Source: an uncultured Collinsella sp. (lineage in GTDB: Bacteria > Actinomycetota > Coriobacteriia > Coriobacteriales > Coriobacteriaceae). From it: DNA of 51,852 nt. Position numbers and translations under genes: made by a program. The stretch covers positions 1 through 51,852 of the forward strand of contig CAKUEU010000005.1 in assembly GCA_934646865.1 (NCBI GenBank). Reading direction: 5' to 3'. Below the pieces are notes generated by a model, which saw only the letters and a program-made list of their open reading frames with translations, did not search any database and was not told the DNA's origin. This document shows, in pieces, positions 1 through 9,419 of this stretch. Position 1 is the stretch's first letter. The number at the start of each line of letters is the position of its first letter.

Positions 1-689
1 TCCTCGCACATGGTGGTGTCCACGCGCGGCACCATGACCTCGCGGGCAACGGTGTCGCCCAGGTCGAAGATCTCGTGGATCATGCGCTTTTCCTCGTCGA
101 GCAGGTCGTCCTGCTCCGAGACCATGTACTTGATCTCTTCCTCCGAGACGTTCTGGCGGTCGTCAGCACTCTTGATGCGCAGGATGCGGGCCAGGCCGTC
201 GGAGCAAGCGCCGGTCAGCCACACGAGCGGGCGGGCGATCTTTTGGAATACGGAGAGCGGGCCCACGACCTGCTTGGAAACGCCCTCGGCGTTGGCCAGG
301 CCGATGCGCTTGGGCACGAGCTCGCCGATCACGATGGATACAAAGGCGACCGCGACGGTAATGATGACCGGCGCCAGACCGCGCGCGATGGCGGAAAGCG
401 GCGCAATGCCAAAGCTCATGAGCCACGTGGCGAGCGGATCGGACAAGCTCGTCGAGGCAACGGCAGACGAAGCGAAGCCCACGAGCGTGATGGCGACCTG
501 GATGGTGGCGAGTAGCTGGTCGGAGTCGGCGGCGAGTTTAACGGCACGCTCGGCGCGCTTGTCGCCCTCCTCGGCATCGTGCTCCAGCACGGCGCGCTTG
601 GCCGTGGTGAGGGCCATCTCGGACATGGAGAAGTAGCCGTTGATAAGCGTTAAAACGAGCGTGGTGATAAGGGAGATGGTTATGTCCAT
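1..689 (-). CDS. CNNM/CorC-HlyC family membrane protein, 3' end outside window
   Basis: About 229 residues from the start are inside the window; the C-terminus, where the CBS pair and CorC_HlyC domain should lie, is cut by the left edge. The N-terminus is a membrane segment followed by the family's FSMSEMAL-type motif (here NGYFSMSEMALTTAKR). More hydrophobic helices follow (QVAITLVGFASSAVAST; PVIITVAVAFVSIVIGE), then ELVPKRIGLAN, typical of the CNNM domain. The visible end, VMVPRVDTTM, begins the first CBS repeat. Family members are linked to Mg2+/Co2+ transport or efflux at the cell membrane; the 'hemolysin' name is historical. The start at 689 is chosen because the family N-terminus begins there; a GGAGG lies about 16 bases upstream, rather far. 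It follows the hemolysin III gene by 93 bases on the same strand. Confidence 0.88.
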   Translation of the reverse strand, partial: MDITISLITTLVLTLINGYFSMSEMALTTAKRAVLEHDAEEGDKRAERAVKLAADSDQLLATIQVAITLVGFASSAVASTSLSDPLATWLMSFGIAPLSAIARGLAPVIITVAVAFVSIVIGELVPKRIGLANAEGVSKQVVGPLSVFQKIARPLVWLTGACSDGLARILRIKSADDRQNVSEEEIKYMVSEQDDLLDEEKRMIHEIFDLGDTVAREVMVPRVDTTMCE

Positions 690-782
690 CGGGAGTTTCT
701 CGAACCTCCAAGATTCGGGACGTTGGCAGGAGACGTAGGTGGCGGATAGGGCAGTTGCGTCCGGCGGACACCGGCGCGGTCG

Positions 783-1466
783 CTAGATTACGAAGAGGAT
801 CACCGCCATGAACTGGAAGATGCTACCGGCGAGCACCCACAGGTGAAACACACTGTGGAGGTAGCGCACGTTTTTGGCGATGTAGAACGGCACGCCCACG
901 GTGTAGCACACGCCGCCGACGGCGAGCAGGGCAAGCGCGACGGGGTTCAGCAGCGCAACGAGCGTGGGAAGCTTAAAGACAACGAGCCAGCCCATCAGCA
1001 GATAGACCAGGCCGCTTACCCAGTGCGGCTGGCGCTCGCGCAAAAAGCACTCGAGCGCGATGCCGATGATGGCGATGGCCCATACGGCAAAGAACAGCAC
1101 AGCACCGTCGTCGTTTGCGAGCGTAATGAGGCAAAACGGCGTATAGCTGCCCGCGATGAGCAGATAGATGCAACTGTGGTCGATGATGCGGAACACACGC
1201 TTGGCGCCTGCGGGCTGAATCGCGTGGTAGAGCGTGGAGGCGAGGTATTCGAGGATGATGCTGACGCCGTAGACGATCGCCGCGGCCATGTGCGCCGGCC
1301 CGCCGCCGCGCAGGGCGGCAAACACAATGAGAAGTACGAGGCCCGCGATACCCAGCAGGCAGCCGACACCATGGGTGACGGAGTTCACGATCTCCTCGCC
1401 CACCGTGTACTGCGGAACGGCCGCGGCCTTTGGTCGCGGCTTGGAACTGTCGCTCGAATCGGACAT
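783..1466 (-). CDS. Hemolysin III / PAQR family membrane protein (YqfA-like)
   Basis: 227 residues, the usual length for the bacterial hemolysin III (TIGR01065/YqfA) family. A short Ser/Lys-rich N-terminus is followed by about seven hydrophobic helices. Family signatures are visible: EEIVNSVTHGVGCLLG near the N-terminus, ASTLYHA after helix 2, IIDHSCIYLLIAGSYTPF in the middle and HSVFHLWVLAGS near the end. The conserved His residues in these motifs bind metal in PAQR relatives. The physiological role in bacteria is uncertain, with membrane homeostasis favoured over true hemolysis. ATG at 1466 is preferred over an in-frame TTG at 1484 because GGAGG sits 11 bases before the ATG, while the TTG overlaps that ribosome site. 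The CorC-like gene follows on the same strand. Confidence 0.92.
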   Translation of the reverse strand: MSDSSDSSKPRPKAAAVPQYTVGEEIVNSVTHGVGCLLGIAGLVLLIVFAALRGGGPAHMAAAIVYGVSIILEYLASTLYHAIQPAGAKRVFRIIDHSCIYLLIAGSYTPFCLITLANDDGAVLFFAVWAIAIIGIALECFLRERQPHWVSGLVYLLMGWLVVFKLPTLVALLNPVALALLAVGGVCYTVGVPFYIAKNVRYLHSVFHLWVLAGSIFQFMAVILFVI

Positions 1467-1635
1467 GCCGGTTACATCCTCCAACGTAAATAGTTCTCAA
1501 CACTATATCAAAGCGTCTGGGTACGTGCGAAATTTGCACTATACGTGACCCTTTGTTTACCCATTCTTTGCTTGTTGACGCATCAACGATGAACATCCAC
1601 GGAATTACGGCGCTGGAGGGATCGGCTTGCGCCTG

Positions 1636-1767
1636 TTTTCGGAAGTGCGGGGAAAATCTCGGGGAGCCCAACCAGACCGCAGTTTTATCAACAATTTATC
1701 AGGGGCTTTGTTGCCAAAATACGGTCTGTGGTCGGCGGTATTCGATTTTTCCCCGCACTTCCGAAAA
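1636..1767. repeat. Long intergenic hairpin element, 21-bp perfect arms
   Basis: The outer arms 1636-1656 and 1747-1767 are perfect 21-bp inverted repeats centred on GGAAGTGCGGGG / CCCCGCACTTCC. A second, imperfect inverted pair lies inside: 1671-1694 (contains CAGACCGCAGTTTTATCAAC) against 1708-1732. The whole 132 bases could fold into one long, bulged hairpin. There is no ORF of note. Its design resembles the long hairpins around the adhesin gene, but the sequence is not clearly the same family. Confidence 0.8.
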
Positions 1768-1802
1768 GCCGCCCGTGAGCGCTGTGCTCGTGGGCGGCTT
1801 TT
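1764..1802. terminator. Bidirectional intrinsic terminator
   Basis: A GC-rich stem (AGCCGCCCGTGAGC against GCTCGTGGGCGGCT) runs over 1767-1799, with TTTT following on the plus strand and the complement of AAAA on the minus side. It sits downstream of the minus-strand DUF362 gene, for which it probably serves as terminator. It touches the right arm of the long hairpin at 1636-1767. Confidence 0.7.
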
Positions 1803-1849
1803 GCTAACGTTGCGCTACAAAAGCGCTTGTTTTGTCCAATAGCCAGGCG

Positions 1850-3046
1850 CTACTTGACCTCGATGAGCTCGTACTCGCTCGTGCCCAGGCCGATCTTCTC
1901 GGCGTGCGCGATGCAGGAGCGCCAGTCGGTGTCGGGATGCGTGATGCAGAAGGGGTCGCGCGCCTGTTCGCCCTCCAGATGCTCGTGGTTGTGCTCCATC
2001 TTAGCGGCGCTGTCGGTGAGCTCGGTGTTGGGCAGCGGCTCGGATGCCATGACGGCGTCGGCGCAAGCCTGGTCGATGGCGACCGGGTCAAAGCTCGCGA
2101 ACATGCCGATATCGTTGACGATGGGCGTGTCGTTCTCGGGATGGCAATCGCAGTTGGGGCTAATGTCCATGGCGAGCGAGATGTGGAAGCTCGGACGACC
2201 GTCGACGATGGCCTTCGTGTACTCGGCGATCCTGTAGTTGAGCACGTCGGCCGCGGCGTCATAGTCGGGCTTTATGCAGTCCTGGTTGCACGCCGCAATG
2301 CAGCGTCCGCAGCCCACGCAGCGATTGTGGTCGATGGCGGCGACGTGAACCGTGCGAGTGCTACCGTTGGCAAGCTCGCGCTCACGCGTGTCGTCAAACG
2401 AGACGGCGTTGTGCGCGCAGATACGCTCGCAGGCACGGCAGCCCACGCAGTTGGTGGTATCGACACTTGGCTTGCCGGCGGCATGCTGCTCCATCTTGCC
2501 GGCGCGGCTGCCGCCGCCCATGCCCAGGTTCTTCATGGCGCCGCCAAAGCCGGCCTGTTCATGACCCTTAAAGTGGGTGAGGCTGATCACGATGTCGGCG
2601 TCCATGAGCGCCTGGCCGATCTTGGCCTCGTGCACGTACTCGCCGCCCTCGACCGGGACGAGCGCCTCGTCGGTGCCCTTGAGGCCGTCGGCGATGATGA
2701 CCTGGCAGCCCGTGGCGTACGGGGTAAAACCGTTCTGATAGGCAGTGTCGATGTGCTCGAGCGCGTTTTTGCGACTACCGACGTAGAGCGTGTTGCAGTC
2801 GGTGAGGAAGGGCTTGCCGCCCAGCTCCTTCACGACGTCCGCGACGGCGCGGGCGTAGTTGGGGCGCAAAAAGCTCAGGTTGCCCAGCTCACCGAAGTGA
2901 ATCTTGATGGCGACAAACTTGTTCTCAAAGTCGATCTGCTCGATGCCGGCGCGACGAATGAGGCGCTTGAGCTTGTCGAGTTGGCTCTCGCGAGCATGCG
3001 TACGCAGGTTGGTAAAGTACACCTTTGCCGGTGCAGTTGCGGTCAT
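1850..3046 (-). CDS. DUF362 family 4Fe-4S protein
   Basis: 398 residues. The DUF362 domain occupies most of the protein (IHFGELGNLSFLRPNYARAV near the N-terminus, SLTHFKGHEQAGFGGAMKNLGMG in the middle). A bacterial ferredoxin-type double cluster is inserted at about 195-265: CVGCRACERIC and CVGCGRCIAAC, each with the CxxCxxCxxxC pattern for a [4Fe-4S] cluster. A C-terminal DUF362 part follows (FASFDPVAIDQACADAV). Such proteins are common in anaerobes and presumed to be cytoplasmic redox proteins; no substrate is established. The start is supported by AGGGGA seven bases before the ATG. It appears monocistronic: repeats lie upstream (3192-3356) and a terminator-like hairpin downstream (1764-1802). 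A TTGACT at 3115-3120 with a TACCAT 19 bases further is only a weak promoter candidate. Confidence 0.93.
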   Translation of the reverse strand: MTATAPAKVYFTNLRTHARESQLDKLKRLIRRAGIEQIDFENKFVAIKIHFGELGNLSFLRPNYARAVADVVKELGGKPFLTDCNTLYVGSRKNALEHIDTAYQNGFTPYATGCQVIIADGLKGTDEALVPVEGGEYVHEAKIGQALMDADIVISLTHFKGHEQAGFGGAMKNLGMGGGSRAGKMEQHAAGKPSVDTTNCVGCRACERICAHNAVSFDDTRERELANGSTRTVHVAAIDHNRCVGCGRCIAACNQDCIKPDYDAAADVLNYRIAEYTKAIVDGRPSFHISLAMDISPNCDCHPENDTPIVNDIGMFASFDPVAIDQACADAVMASEPLPNTELTDSAAKMEHNHEHLEGEQARDPFCITHPDTDWRSCIAHAEKIGLGTSEYELIEVK

Positions 3047-3191
3047 AGATCTATCCCCTCGGTCTATATGGCGTTACAGACATAAGAGGATGGTACCCAT
3101 TGGAGTGGGGTCGAAGTCAAGCACGGAAGCGGGAGCACCTAGTCGTTGGGGACGCTCTTAAACGACTAGTCGTTAGGGACACTCTTTCACT

Positions 3192-3356
3192 ACCCGGCAG
3201 CTGGGGACGTTCCTTTCCTGCCGACAAATGGGGACAGTCCTTACCACCCCGGCCGGCAACCCGGCGAATCGGCAAAGACTGTCCCCGATGACTAGTCATT
3301 TAAATCTGTCCCCAATGACCACTTTTGGTCGTTTAAGTCTGTCCCCAATGACTACT
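3192..3356. repeat. 165-bp direct repeat with GGGGACAG palindromes, left copy
   Basis: Built from repeated, oppositely oriented GGGGACAG/CTGTCCCC words (GGGGACAGTCC, AGACTGTCCCCGATGAC, TCTGTCCCCAATGAC, AAGTCTGTCCCCAATGAC) plus a GCCGGCAA palindromic part. It aligns to 6852-7016 over its whole 165 bp with about 20 mismatches and no indels, in the same orientation. A related partial unit (CTAGTCGTTGGGGACGCTC, then CGTTAGGGACACTC) precedes it at 3139-3185. Such CTGTCCCC repeats resemble REP/BIME palindromes mobilised by TnpA-REP (Y1) transposases; no such transposase is in the window. It ends seven bases from the stop codon of the permease gene. Confidence 0.88.
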
Positions 3357-3363
3357 CGTGGGT

Positions 3364-6030
3364 TTATTCCTGCACTTTGAGAGCCTCGGCCAGGGGGACG
3401 CGCTTGATGGAGCGCGTGTGCAGCAGCGCCACGACCAGGTAGGTCGCAAAGCCGATGCCGACACACGCCGCCATGGACCAAGCGGGCACGTAGATCTCGA
3501 TATTGCCGTTGTAGGCGAGCAGCATCGAGCGGAAGATGGCCGTGAGTGAACCGATGATCACGGGCAGGCTCAGCACAAGTGATGCCGCCACGCACAGCGT
3601 GATCGAGCGGATGTACAGATGCGAGATCTCGCCGTCGCGATAGCCAAAGACCTTCATGTAGCTGATCGAGCGGGCGCTATGGTCGATGACGGCCTTGGTC
3701 AGCAGATACATAAACAGCAGGAAGATGAACACCGCGAGCCCGACCATCATGCCGATCATGTCGCTCATCATGCCGATAAACTGGTCGCCCACGGCGCGCA
3801 TGTCGTCGGGCGTGGTGTCGCCGGCAAAGTAGCGTGCGTCAAGGTCGAGCTTCTCGTCGCTCACGTAGCCGTTAAAGTAGGCAGCGTCGTTGCCGAACAG
3901 CTCGTTAAAATCGTCGATGCCCATATAGATATTCATGTCCGACTTGGAGCCCCAAGTGGCGTCCTTGCCCGCGTACTCCAGCGAATAGTCCTTGCCCTCG
4001 TACTTGTCGTGGAGCGTGACCTTCTGCCCCTCGCTCCAGCCAAACTTGTCGAGCAGGCCGCCGCCAAAGACGACACGCCCGTCGCCGACGTCCAGCCCTT
4101 TCCAGTAGCGCGAATCGGACGAGACGCCGTAGACGGAGATTGTCTCCTGCCCATTTCCGTCGCCGCGGTCGTATTGCAGCTGGTAAACGGCATATTTCTC
4201 GGCTTGCGCAATCTTCGCCGCACCGTTGTCGGTCGTATTGACGGGGTGAATGTCATCGTTGTCAGTATCGATCTTCGAGGCCTTTTCGATCAGATTGATG
4301 GTCTCGTCACGGTCGCAGCCAAGAGCATCGGCAAGATCGTCGAGGCGCGCGTAGAGGGCGTCCTTCTTGTCCTGAACCGTTGCGAGCGCTTCTTGCGCTG
4401 CGGCTAGACCCTCGGCAGATGGAGCGCTGGTCGCGGCATTGGCGGCCGTCTGCGCGGCATCGACCGCGTCGTCAAGCTCGTCGTCGGCATCTTGGGCGGC
4501 AGTGAGGAGCGCACCGTCCACCGACTGCAGGCGCTCGAGCGCCGACCACTGCTCGCGCTCCTCGGCGGTGCCTTCAAGCTCCAGCGGCGCCTTGAGCGTG
4601 TACTGGTGCTCGGCGACAAGACTTGTCTCCAGGTTGTCCGCGTAGTGGGTCATCGTGGGTAGGATCGCCAGGCCAAAGAGCAGCAGCAGTGACGCAAACG
4701 CGATACCCACGAAGAGCGTGGCGAAGTTGCCCAGATTGCGCAGGAAGATGCGTAGGCGGAAGCGAGAGACGAAACCCATGCGCTCCGGCAGCTGAAAACC
4801 GCGTTTGGTACCCGACTTGCCGCCCGCCTCGTGACGAAGAAACTGCAGCGGCGTCTTGCCCATCTTGCGGAGCAGGCCCACCAGCGTAATGAGGATGAGC
4901 GCGGAGGCAGGAACCACGGCGCACTTCACAAAGATCTCCCAGCTCCAGTACACCTGGAAGGGCGGTAGGCTGTACGAGCCGTAATAGAGGCTGCGCATGG
5001 GCTCGGTAAAGAACGCAACGCCGAGCGCGGTACCCAGCAGCGATGCGACAACGCCCACGATGGCGGGAAGCGCAAGGTAGTGCAGCACGATCTCTCGGCG
5101 GCGATAGCCGCTGGCAAGCAGCGTGCCGATGATGGCGCTCTCCTCCTCGATGGTGGCGTCGGTGAGCACCACAAAGACAAACGCCATGATCACGATGATG
5201 ATGTCGAGCAGCGTCGTCCACATCATGGAGTCGCCGTCCACATCGTCGCGTGCATAGCCGATGCCCTGGTTGGAATCGGCATCGATCAGGTCGTCCACGC
5301 GCGCATCGGCGTCGGCCAGTGCCTCGACCATATCTTGCTCGGCATCGATGCGGTCCGCGGTGGAGAGGTCGCGGTCGTTAAAGGTAAAGGAGTAGGTGTA
5401 GGCGGGCGCACCGCCGGCGTCCTCGAGCGTGGCAAAGCCGGCGTCGGTCACTTCGGCCACGCCATAGGTGATAGTGTTGACCGTAAAGTCGGAGTTGTTG
5501 AGGAACAGCGCCTGGCTATCGGGCTGCGTCATGATGCCGCAGATGGTGTAGGTGCGGCCCTCGAGCTCGACCTTATCGCCCACGGCAAGATCGTTGTTGG
5601 TGGCAAAGACGCGGTCGATGGCCACCTCGTCGCCCGCGCGGGGCTGCCTGCCTTCGCAGTAGGACGCGATATCGACCTTGGTACGGTGCGCGTAGGTGCG
5701 CAGCGTGCGCTTGGTGCCGTCGTCGCCGGACGCCTTTTTGATAATGGCGTCGATGGAGAAGTTCTTATAGAGCGTGACGCCGCCGACGTCGTTGGCCGCG
5801 TCCTCGGCGGCCTTGAGCTGGTCGTCGGTCGCCTCGAAGGAGGTGGTCACGCGGCCGTCCTCGATGGTGTACTCGTCGCGCATGTCGTCGATAAGGCAGC
5901 CGATAGAATGTGCTGCGAGCAAAAAGCCCGACGTAAGGGCGATGCTTCCGCACATAAGCAAAAAGATGCCCAGGTACTTGCCGATATTGCGGCGCAGCTC
6001 GCGAGGAAGTCGTTTTGCGAGAGGTGACAT
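3364..6030 (-). CDS. MacB/FtsX-type ABC transporter permease with two FtsX domains
   Basis: 888 residues. One N-terminal membrane helix (about 14-38, YLGIFLLMCGSIALTSGFLL) is followed by a large extracytoplasmic domain. A three-helix FtsX block comes at about 265-400, including the signature GTLLASGYRRREIVLHYL. A short cytoplasmic link leads to a fifth helix near 430, then a second, long extracytoplasmic region with an Ala/Asp-rich predicted coiled-coil at about 500-560 (AAQDADDELDDAVDAAQTAA). The second FtsX block closes the protein (SISYMKVFGYRDGEISHLYI; end VPLAEALKVQE). Family members export lipoproteins, peptides or antibiotics, or act as mechanotransmitters; the substrate here is unknown. 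ATG at 6030 is chosen because residues upstream in frame are non-protein-like and overlap the ATPase gene. It lies eight bases after the ATPase stop. Confidence 0.92.
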   Translation of the reverse strand: MSPLAKRLPRELRRNIGKYLGIFLLMCGSIALTSGFLLAAHSIGCLIDDMRDEYTIEDGRVTTSFEATDDQLKAAEDAANDVGGVTLYKNFSIDAIIKKASGDDGTKRTLRTYAHRTKVDIASYCEGRQPRAGDEVAIDRVFATNNDLAVGDKVELEGRTYTICGIMTQPDSQALFLNNSDFTVNTITYGVAEVTDAGFATLEDAGGAPAYTYSFTFNDRDLSTADRIDAEQDMVEALADADARVDDLIDADSNQGIGYARDDVDGDSMMWTTLLDIIIVIMAFVFVVLTDATIEEESAIIGTLLASGYRRREIVLHYLALPAIVGVVASLLGTALGVAFFTEPMRSLYYGSYSLPPFQVYWSWEIFVKCAVVPASALILITLVGLLRKMGKTPLQFLRHEAGGKSGTKRGFQLPERMGFVSRFRLRIFLRNLGNFATLFVGIAFASLLLLFGLAILPTMTHYADNLETSLVAEHQYTLKAPLELEGTAEEREQWSALERLQSVDGALLTAAQDADDELDDAVDAAQTAANAATSAPSAEGLAAAQEALATVQDKKDALYARLDDLADALGCDRDETINLIEKASKIDTDNDDIHPVNTTDNGAAKIAQAEKYAVYQLQYDRGDGNGQETISVYGVSSDSRYWKGLDVGDGRVVFGGGLLDKFGWSEGQKVTLHDKYEGKDYSLEYAGKDATWGSKSDMNIYMGIDDFNELFGNDAAYFNGYVSDEKLDLDARYFAGDTTPDDMRAVGDQFIGMMSDMIGMMVGLAVFIFLLFMYLLTKAVIDHSARSISYMKVFGYRDGEISHLYIRSITLCVAASLVLSLPVIIGSLTAIFRSMLLAYNGNIEIYVPAWSMAACVGIGFATYLVVALLHTRSIKRVPLAEALKVQE

Positions 6031-6038
6031 GGCGCCGC

Positions 6039-6752
<714 letters not shown>

Positions 6753-6851
6753 ACTATCCCCCATTGTTAGCCTTCTGCTACTTTTCTAGGGCTATAGTAA
6801 ACCCAGGTGAACTATTTTTGTGTGACATATGGCATTTATTTCAAACTAGTC

Positions 6852-7016
6852 ACCCGGCAGTTAGGGACGTTCCTTTCCTGCCGGCAGTTGGGGACAGTCT
6901 TTGCCAACCCGACCGGCAAAACGGCCGATCGGCAGAGACTGTCCCCAATGACTAGTCGTTTAAGTCTGTCCCCAATGACTACTCTTGGTCGTTTAAGTCT
7001 GTCCCCAATGAGTACC
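6852..7016. repeat. 165-bp direct repeat with GGGGACAG palindromes, right copy
   Basis: Same orientation and length as 3192-3356, offset by exactly 3660 bp. It carries the same succession of words: CCCGGCAG, GGGACGTTCCTTTCCTGCC, GGGGACAGTC, then three CTGTCCCCAATGA units. It lies about 100 bases upstream of the ABC ATPase start and 14 bases beyond the stop codon of the ABC-2 permease at 7031, so it separates two minus-strand operons. It may also act as a bidirectional hairpin barrier to transcription. Confidence 0.88.
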
Positions 7017-7030
7017 CGATGACTAGATGG

Positions 7031-8236
7031 CTAGGCTCGGGCTTTGACGTGCGTGAGGGCTAGGCCTACGGCGGCGATGGCGGCGGCGAAGAGTACGGTG
7101 ACGCCCAGGTCGCAGGCGATGTCGCCCAGCACGGCAGACGTCAGGTCCGAGGCGAGCGCCTTGCCGATCGCGTCGTTCACCCAATATGTCGGCACAAAGT
7201 GCGCCACCGTCTGCACGGCCGAGCCCATGAGCGACAGCGGCATCCAGGCGCCGCCCAAAAACGTCATGAGCATGCCGAGCAGGTTGCCCACGCCGTTGAG
7301 CAGCTCCTCGCGCGCGCCCAGGCTCGACAGCGTAAAGCCAACCGCCAGCGGCGTGCACGCCAGGGCAAACGTCGCCGCCAGCGCCAGGCACACGCGGCCC
7401 ACGCCGACCTCGGCGACCGCGCCGACAAAGCCAACGACGCCCATCATGCTCGACACAAACCAGATGCAGACAGTGAGCACCGCGGCGGCCGCGAACACGG
7501 CAAGCGAGCGCTGGCGCTCGGAGACCGGACCGGCATCCATGCGGCGCACGCGCTCGGGCTCGTTCATGCCCGAGAACACCAGGCCCACCGACACGATGAC
7601 CGACGAGATAATCGCGTACGCGCCAAAGTTGAAATACGACTCGAGCGTGGCGGCGGCAGTCGAATCGACCTTGACCTGCTCGATCTGGACCTCGGCGCGC
7701 TTGGCGGCGGCATGCTCGGCGGCCTTGGCCACGTCGCCGTCGGAGGCCGCGGGCTCAAGCGCCGCCGCGGCGCCCGCGAGCGAGATCCAGCGCGAGGCCT
7801 CGGCAGACGAAAGCGCCGCCGCCATGGTGCCGGAGCCGTACGTCACGTCGAGCTTGGGCAGGGTCTCCCCCGCACGGGCGGCCGCAATCAGGTCGTCCTC
7901 AAACCCCTCCGGGATAAAGAACACGCAGTCGGCGCTGCCCTTGGCGCTGTTGCTCTTGGAGAGCGCGTCCGCAAGATCGTACGTGTCGTCGCCGACGCCC
8001 GTAACCAGGTCAAAGCGCGACCCCAAGTGCTTGGTGAGCGCGCACGAAAGGTCGCTATTGTCGCGGTCGACCACGATCACGTTGGCGTCGTAGGGCTTGT
8101 ACTCGGTGAGCTGCGACGAGTTCCAGCTCACCGACGCCGCGATGAACACGCCCATGAGCGAGATGAACACCGTATAGATGAGCAGGTAGAACGGGTGCGC
8201 CAGCGCCATGCGAAGCGCAGTCTTAAAGGTGCTCAT
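7031..8236 (-). CDS. ABC-2 type transporter permease (second of two)
   Basis: 401 residues with the ABC-2 membrane layout. One N-terminal helix (about 17-40, FYLLIYTVFISLMGVFIAAS) precedes an extracytoplasmic domain of about 160 residues; at least five helices fill the C-terminal half. FLGGAWMPLSLMGSAVQTVA and YWVNDAIGKA are typical of the ABC2_membrane_3 (YhgE/NatB-like) class. It forms the membrane part of the exporter with the gene at 8223 and the ATPase at 9420. ATG at 8236 has a strong GGAAGGAG ahead and overlaps the preceding gene's end by 14 bases, indicating translational coupling. Confidence 0.9.
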   Translation of the reverse strand: MSTFKTALRMALAHPFYLLIYTVFISLMGVFIAASVSWNSSQLTEYKPYDANVIVVDRDNSDLSCALTKHLGSRFDLVTGVGDDTYDLADALSKSNSAKGSADCVFFIPEGFEDDLIAAARAGETLPKLDVTYGSGTMAAALSSAEASRWISLAGAAAALEPAASDGDVAKAAEHAAAKRAEVQIEQVKVDSTAAATLESYFNFGAYAIISSVIVSVGLVFSGMNEPERVRRMDAGPVSERQRSLAVFAAAAVLTVCIWFVSSMMGVVGFVGAVAEVGVGRVCLALAATFALACTPLAVGFTLSSLGAREELLNGVGNLLGMLMTFLGGAWMPLSLMGSAVQTVAHFVPTYWVNDAIGKALASDLTSAVLGDIACDLGVTVLFAAAIAAVGLALTHVKARA

Positions 8237-9410
8237 AGCGACTCCTTCCAAACACCAGCGTGGCGGCGACGACAAACACGAGGGCCATCAGGACGAGCGC
8301 GCCCGCGCGGACGGCAAAGGGACCCAGGTCCTCAAAGAAATACAGGCGGTTGAACATGTCGCAGATGAGCTTGACGGGATTGAGCCAGCACTCGGCCGGG
8401 CAGGCGCGGGCGACGTCGTCGGCAAGCGCCATCGCCGGCTCGCCGTAAAGGCCGGCGAACAGAGCGCACGTGGTGGCGAAGCCCGTGAGGATGCCCGACT
8501 TGGACGCCTTGCCGCCTTTAACGGGAAGCGTGCCCACAAAGAGTCCCAAGCCCGTCGCGGCAAGCGCGGATACGGCGCCACCCACCAGGCAGAGTCCCTC
8601 GCGTCCGCCAAAGTCAACGCCGACGACCAGGCGCACATAGCCGATCGCGACCGCCATCGAGGCAAAGGAGACAAGCCACGAGCCGATAAAGATACCGGCC
8701 AGCGAGGCCGTCTTGGAGAGGCCGCCCACGCAGCGACGCGCGCCAAGGCCCGACAGATTGGGCTGCAGGTCGACGACGCTCAAGGCGGCAAACTCGGCAG
8801 ACATCATCGCGACCAGGCCAAAGAGCGCGTAATAGTAAATGGTCGTGCCGTCGGGCGTGGTGCGCGTCAGGCTCACGCGGCGGGTTCCGCCCTCGAGCGA
8901 CAGGGCGCGGGCGACCGCCTCCGGGTCGGCAAGCGCCGCCGGGTCATCTTGGGCAATCTGGGCCATGAGCTCGGCATTTTGCGTATAGGAGCTCGCTACC
9001 GTCTCAAGGATGCTGCGGTCGATGAGCACCGTACTCGCACGTGAGCTGTCGTAACTCGAAAGCAGCGTGAGCTTGGGCGTGCCCACGGCATCGACCGTGT
9101 AGATGCCCGCGACCTCGCCGGCCTTGAGCGCGTGGTTCGCGGCGGCAGCATCCTCGCACTCGTGAATCTCGAGCAGCTGATCGTCGCCCTCCTTAGACAG
9201 CGAGGTCGCCACATCCTTAAAGGTCGACGCGTCCCAGGCTTCGTCGGCGACGACGGCAACCGGCACCGGGTCGACCTTGCCGTCGGAGCTCAGGTTCGCG
9301 AACATAAACATGAACATCGTAGAAAGCGCGATGGGAAAGACCGCGCCCCAGACCCACGTGCTCGGCCGACGCAACAGCGTCTTGAGCGTGATGATGATGG
9401 TGTTGAACAT
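8223..9410 (-). CDS. ABC-2 type transporter permease (first of two)
   Basis: 395 residues with the same architecture as its downstream partner: a first helix at about 18-40 (WGAVFPIALSTMFMFMFANL), an extracytoplasmic domain to about 185, then a bundle of five or six helices. LSVVDLQPNLSGLGARRC lies between helices 2 and 3, a position where the ABC-2 family carries a conserved amphipathic segment. The two permeases are presumably heterodimeric. It starts nine bases after the ATPase stop, with GGGGGC before the ATG. Substrates of such two-component-linked exporters include antimicrobial peptides, lipids and drugs; nothing here identifies one. Confidence 0.9.
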   Translation of the reverse strand: MFNTIIITLKTLLRRPSTWVWGAVFPIALSTMFMFMFANLSSDGKVDPVPVAVVADEAWDASTFKDVATSLSKEGDDQLLEIHECEDAAAANHALKAGEVAGIYTVDAVGTPKLTLLSSYDSSRASTVLIDRSILETVASSYTQNAELMAQIAQDDPAALADPEAVARALSLEGGTRRVSLTRTTPDGTTIYYYALFGLVAMMSAEFAALSVVDLQPNLSGLGARRCVGGLSKTASLAGIFIGSWLVSFASMAVAIGYVRLVVGVDFGGREGLCLVGGAVSALAATGLGLFVGTLPVKGGKASKSGILTGFATTCALFAGLYGEPAMALADDVARACPAECWLNPVKLICDMFNRLYFFEDLGPFAVRAGALVLMALVFVVAATLVFGRSRYEHL

Positions 9411-9419
9411 GGCCGCCCC

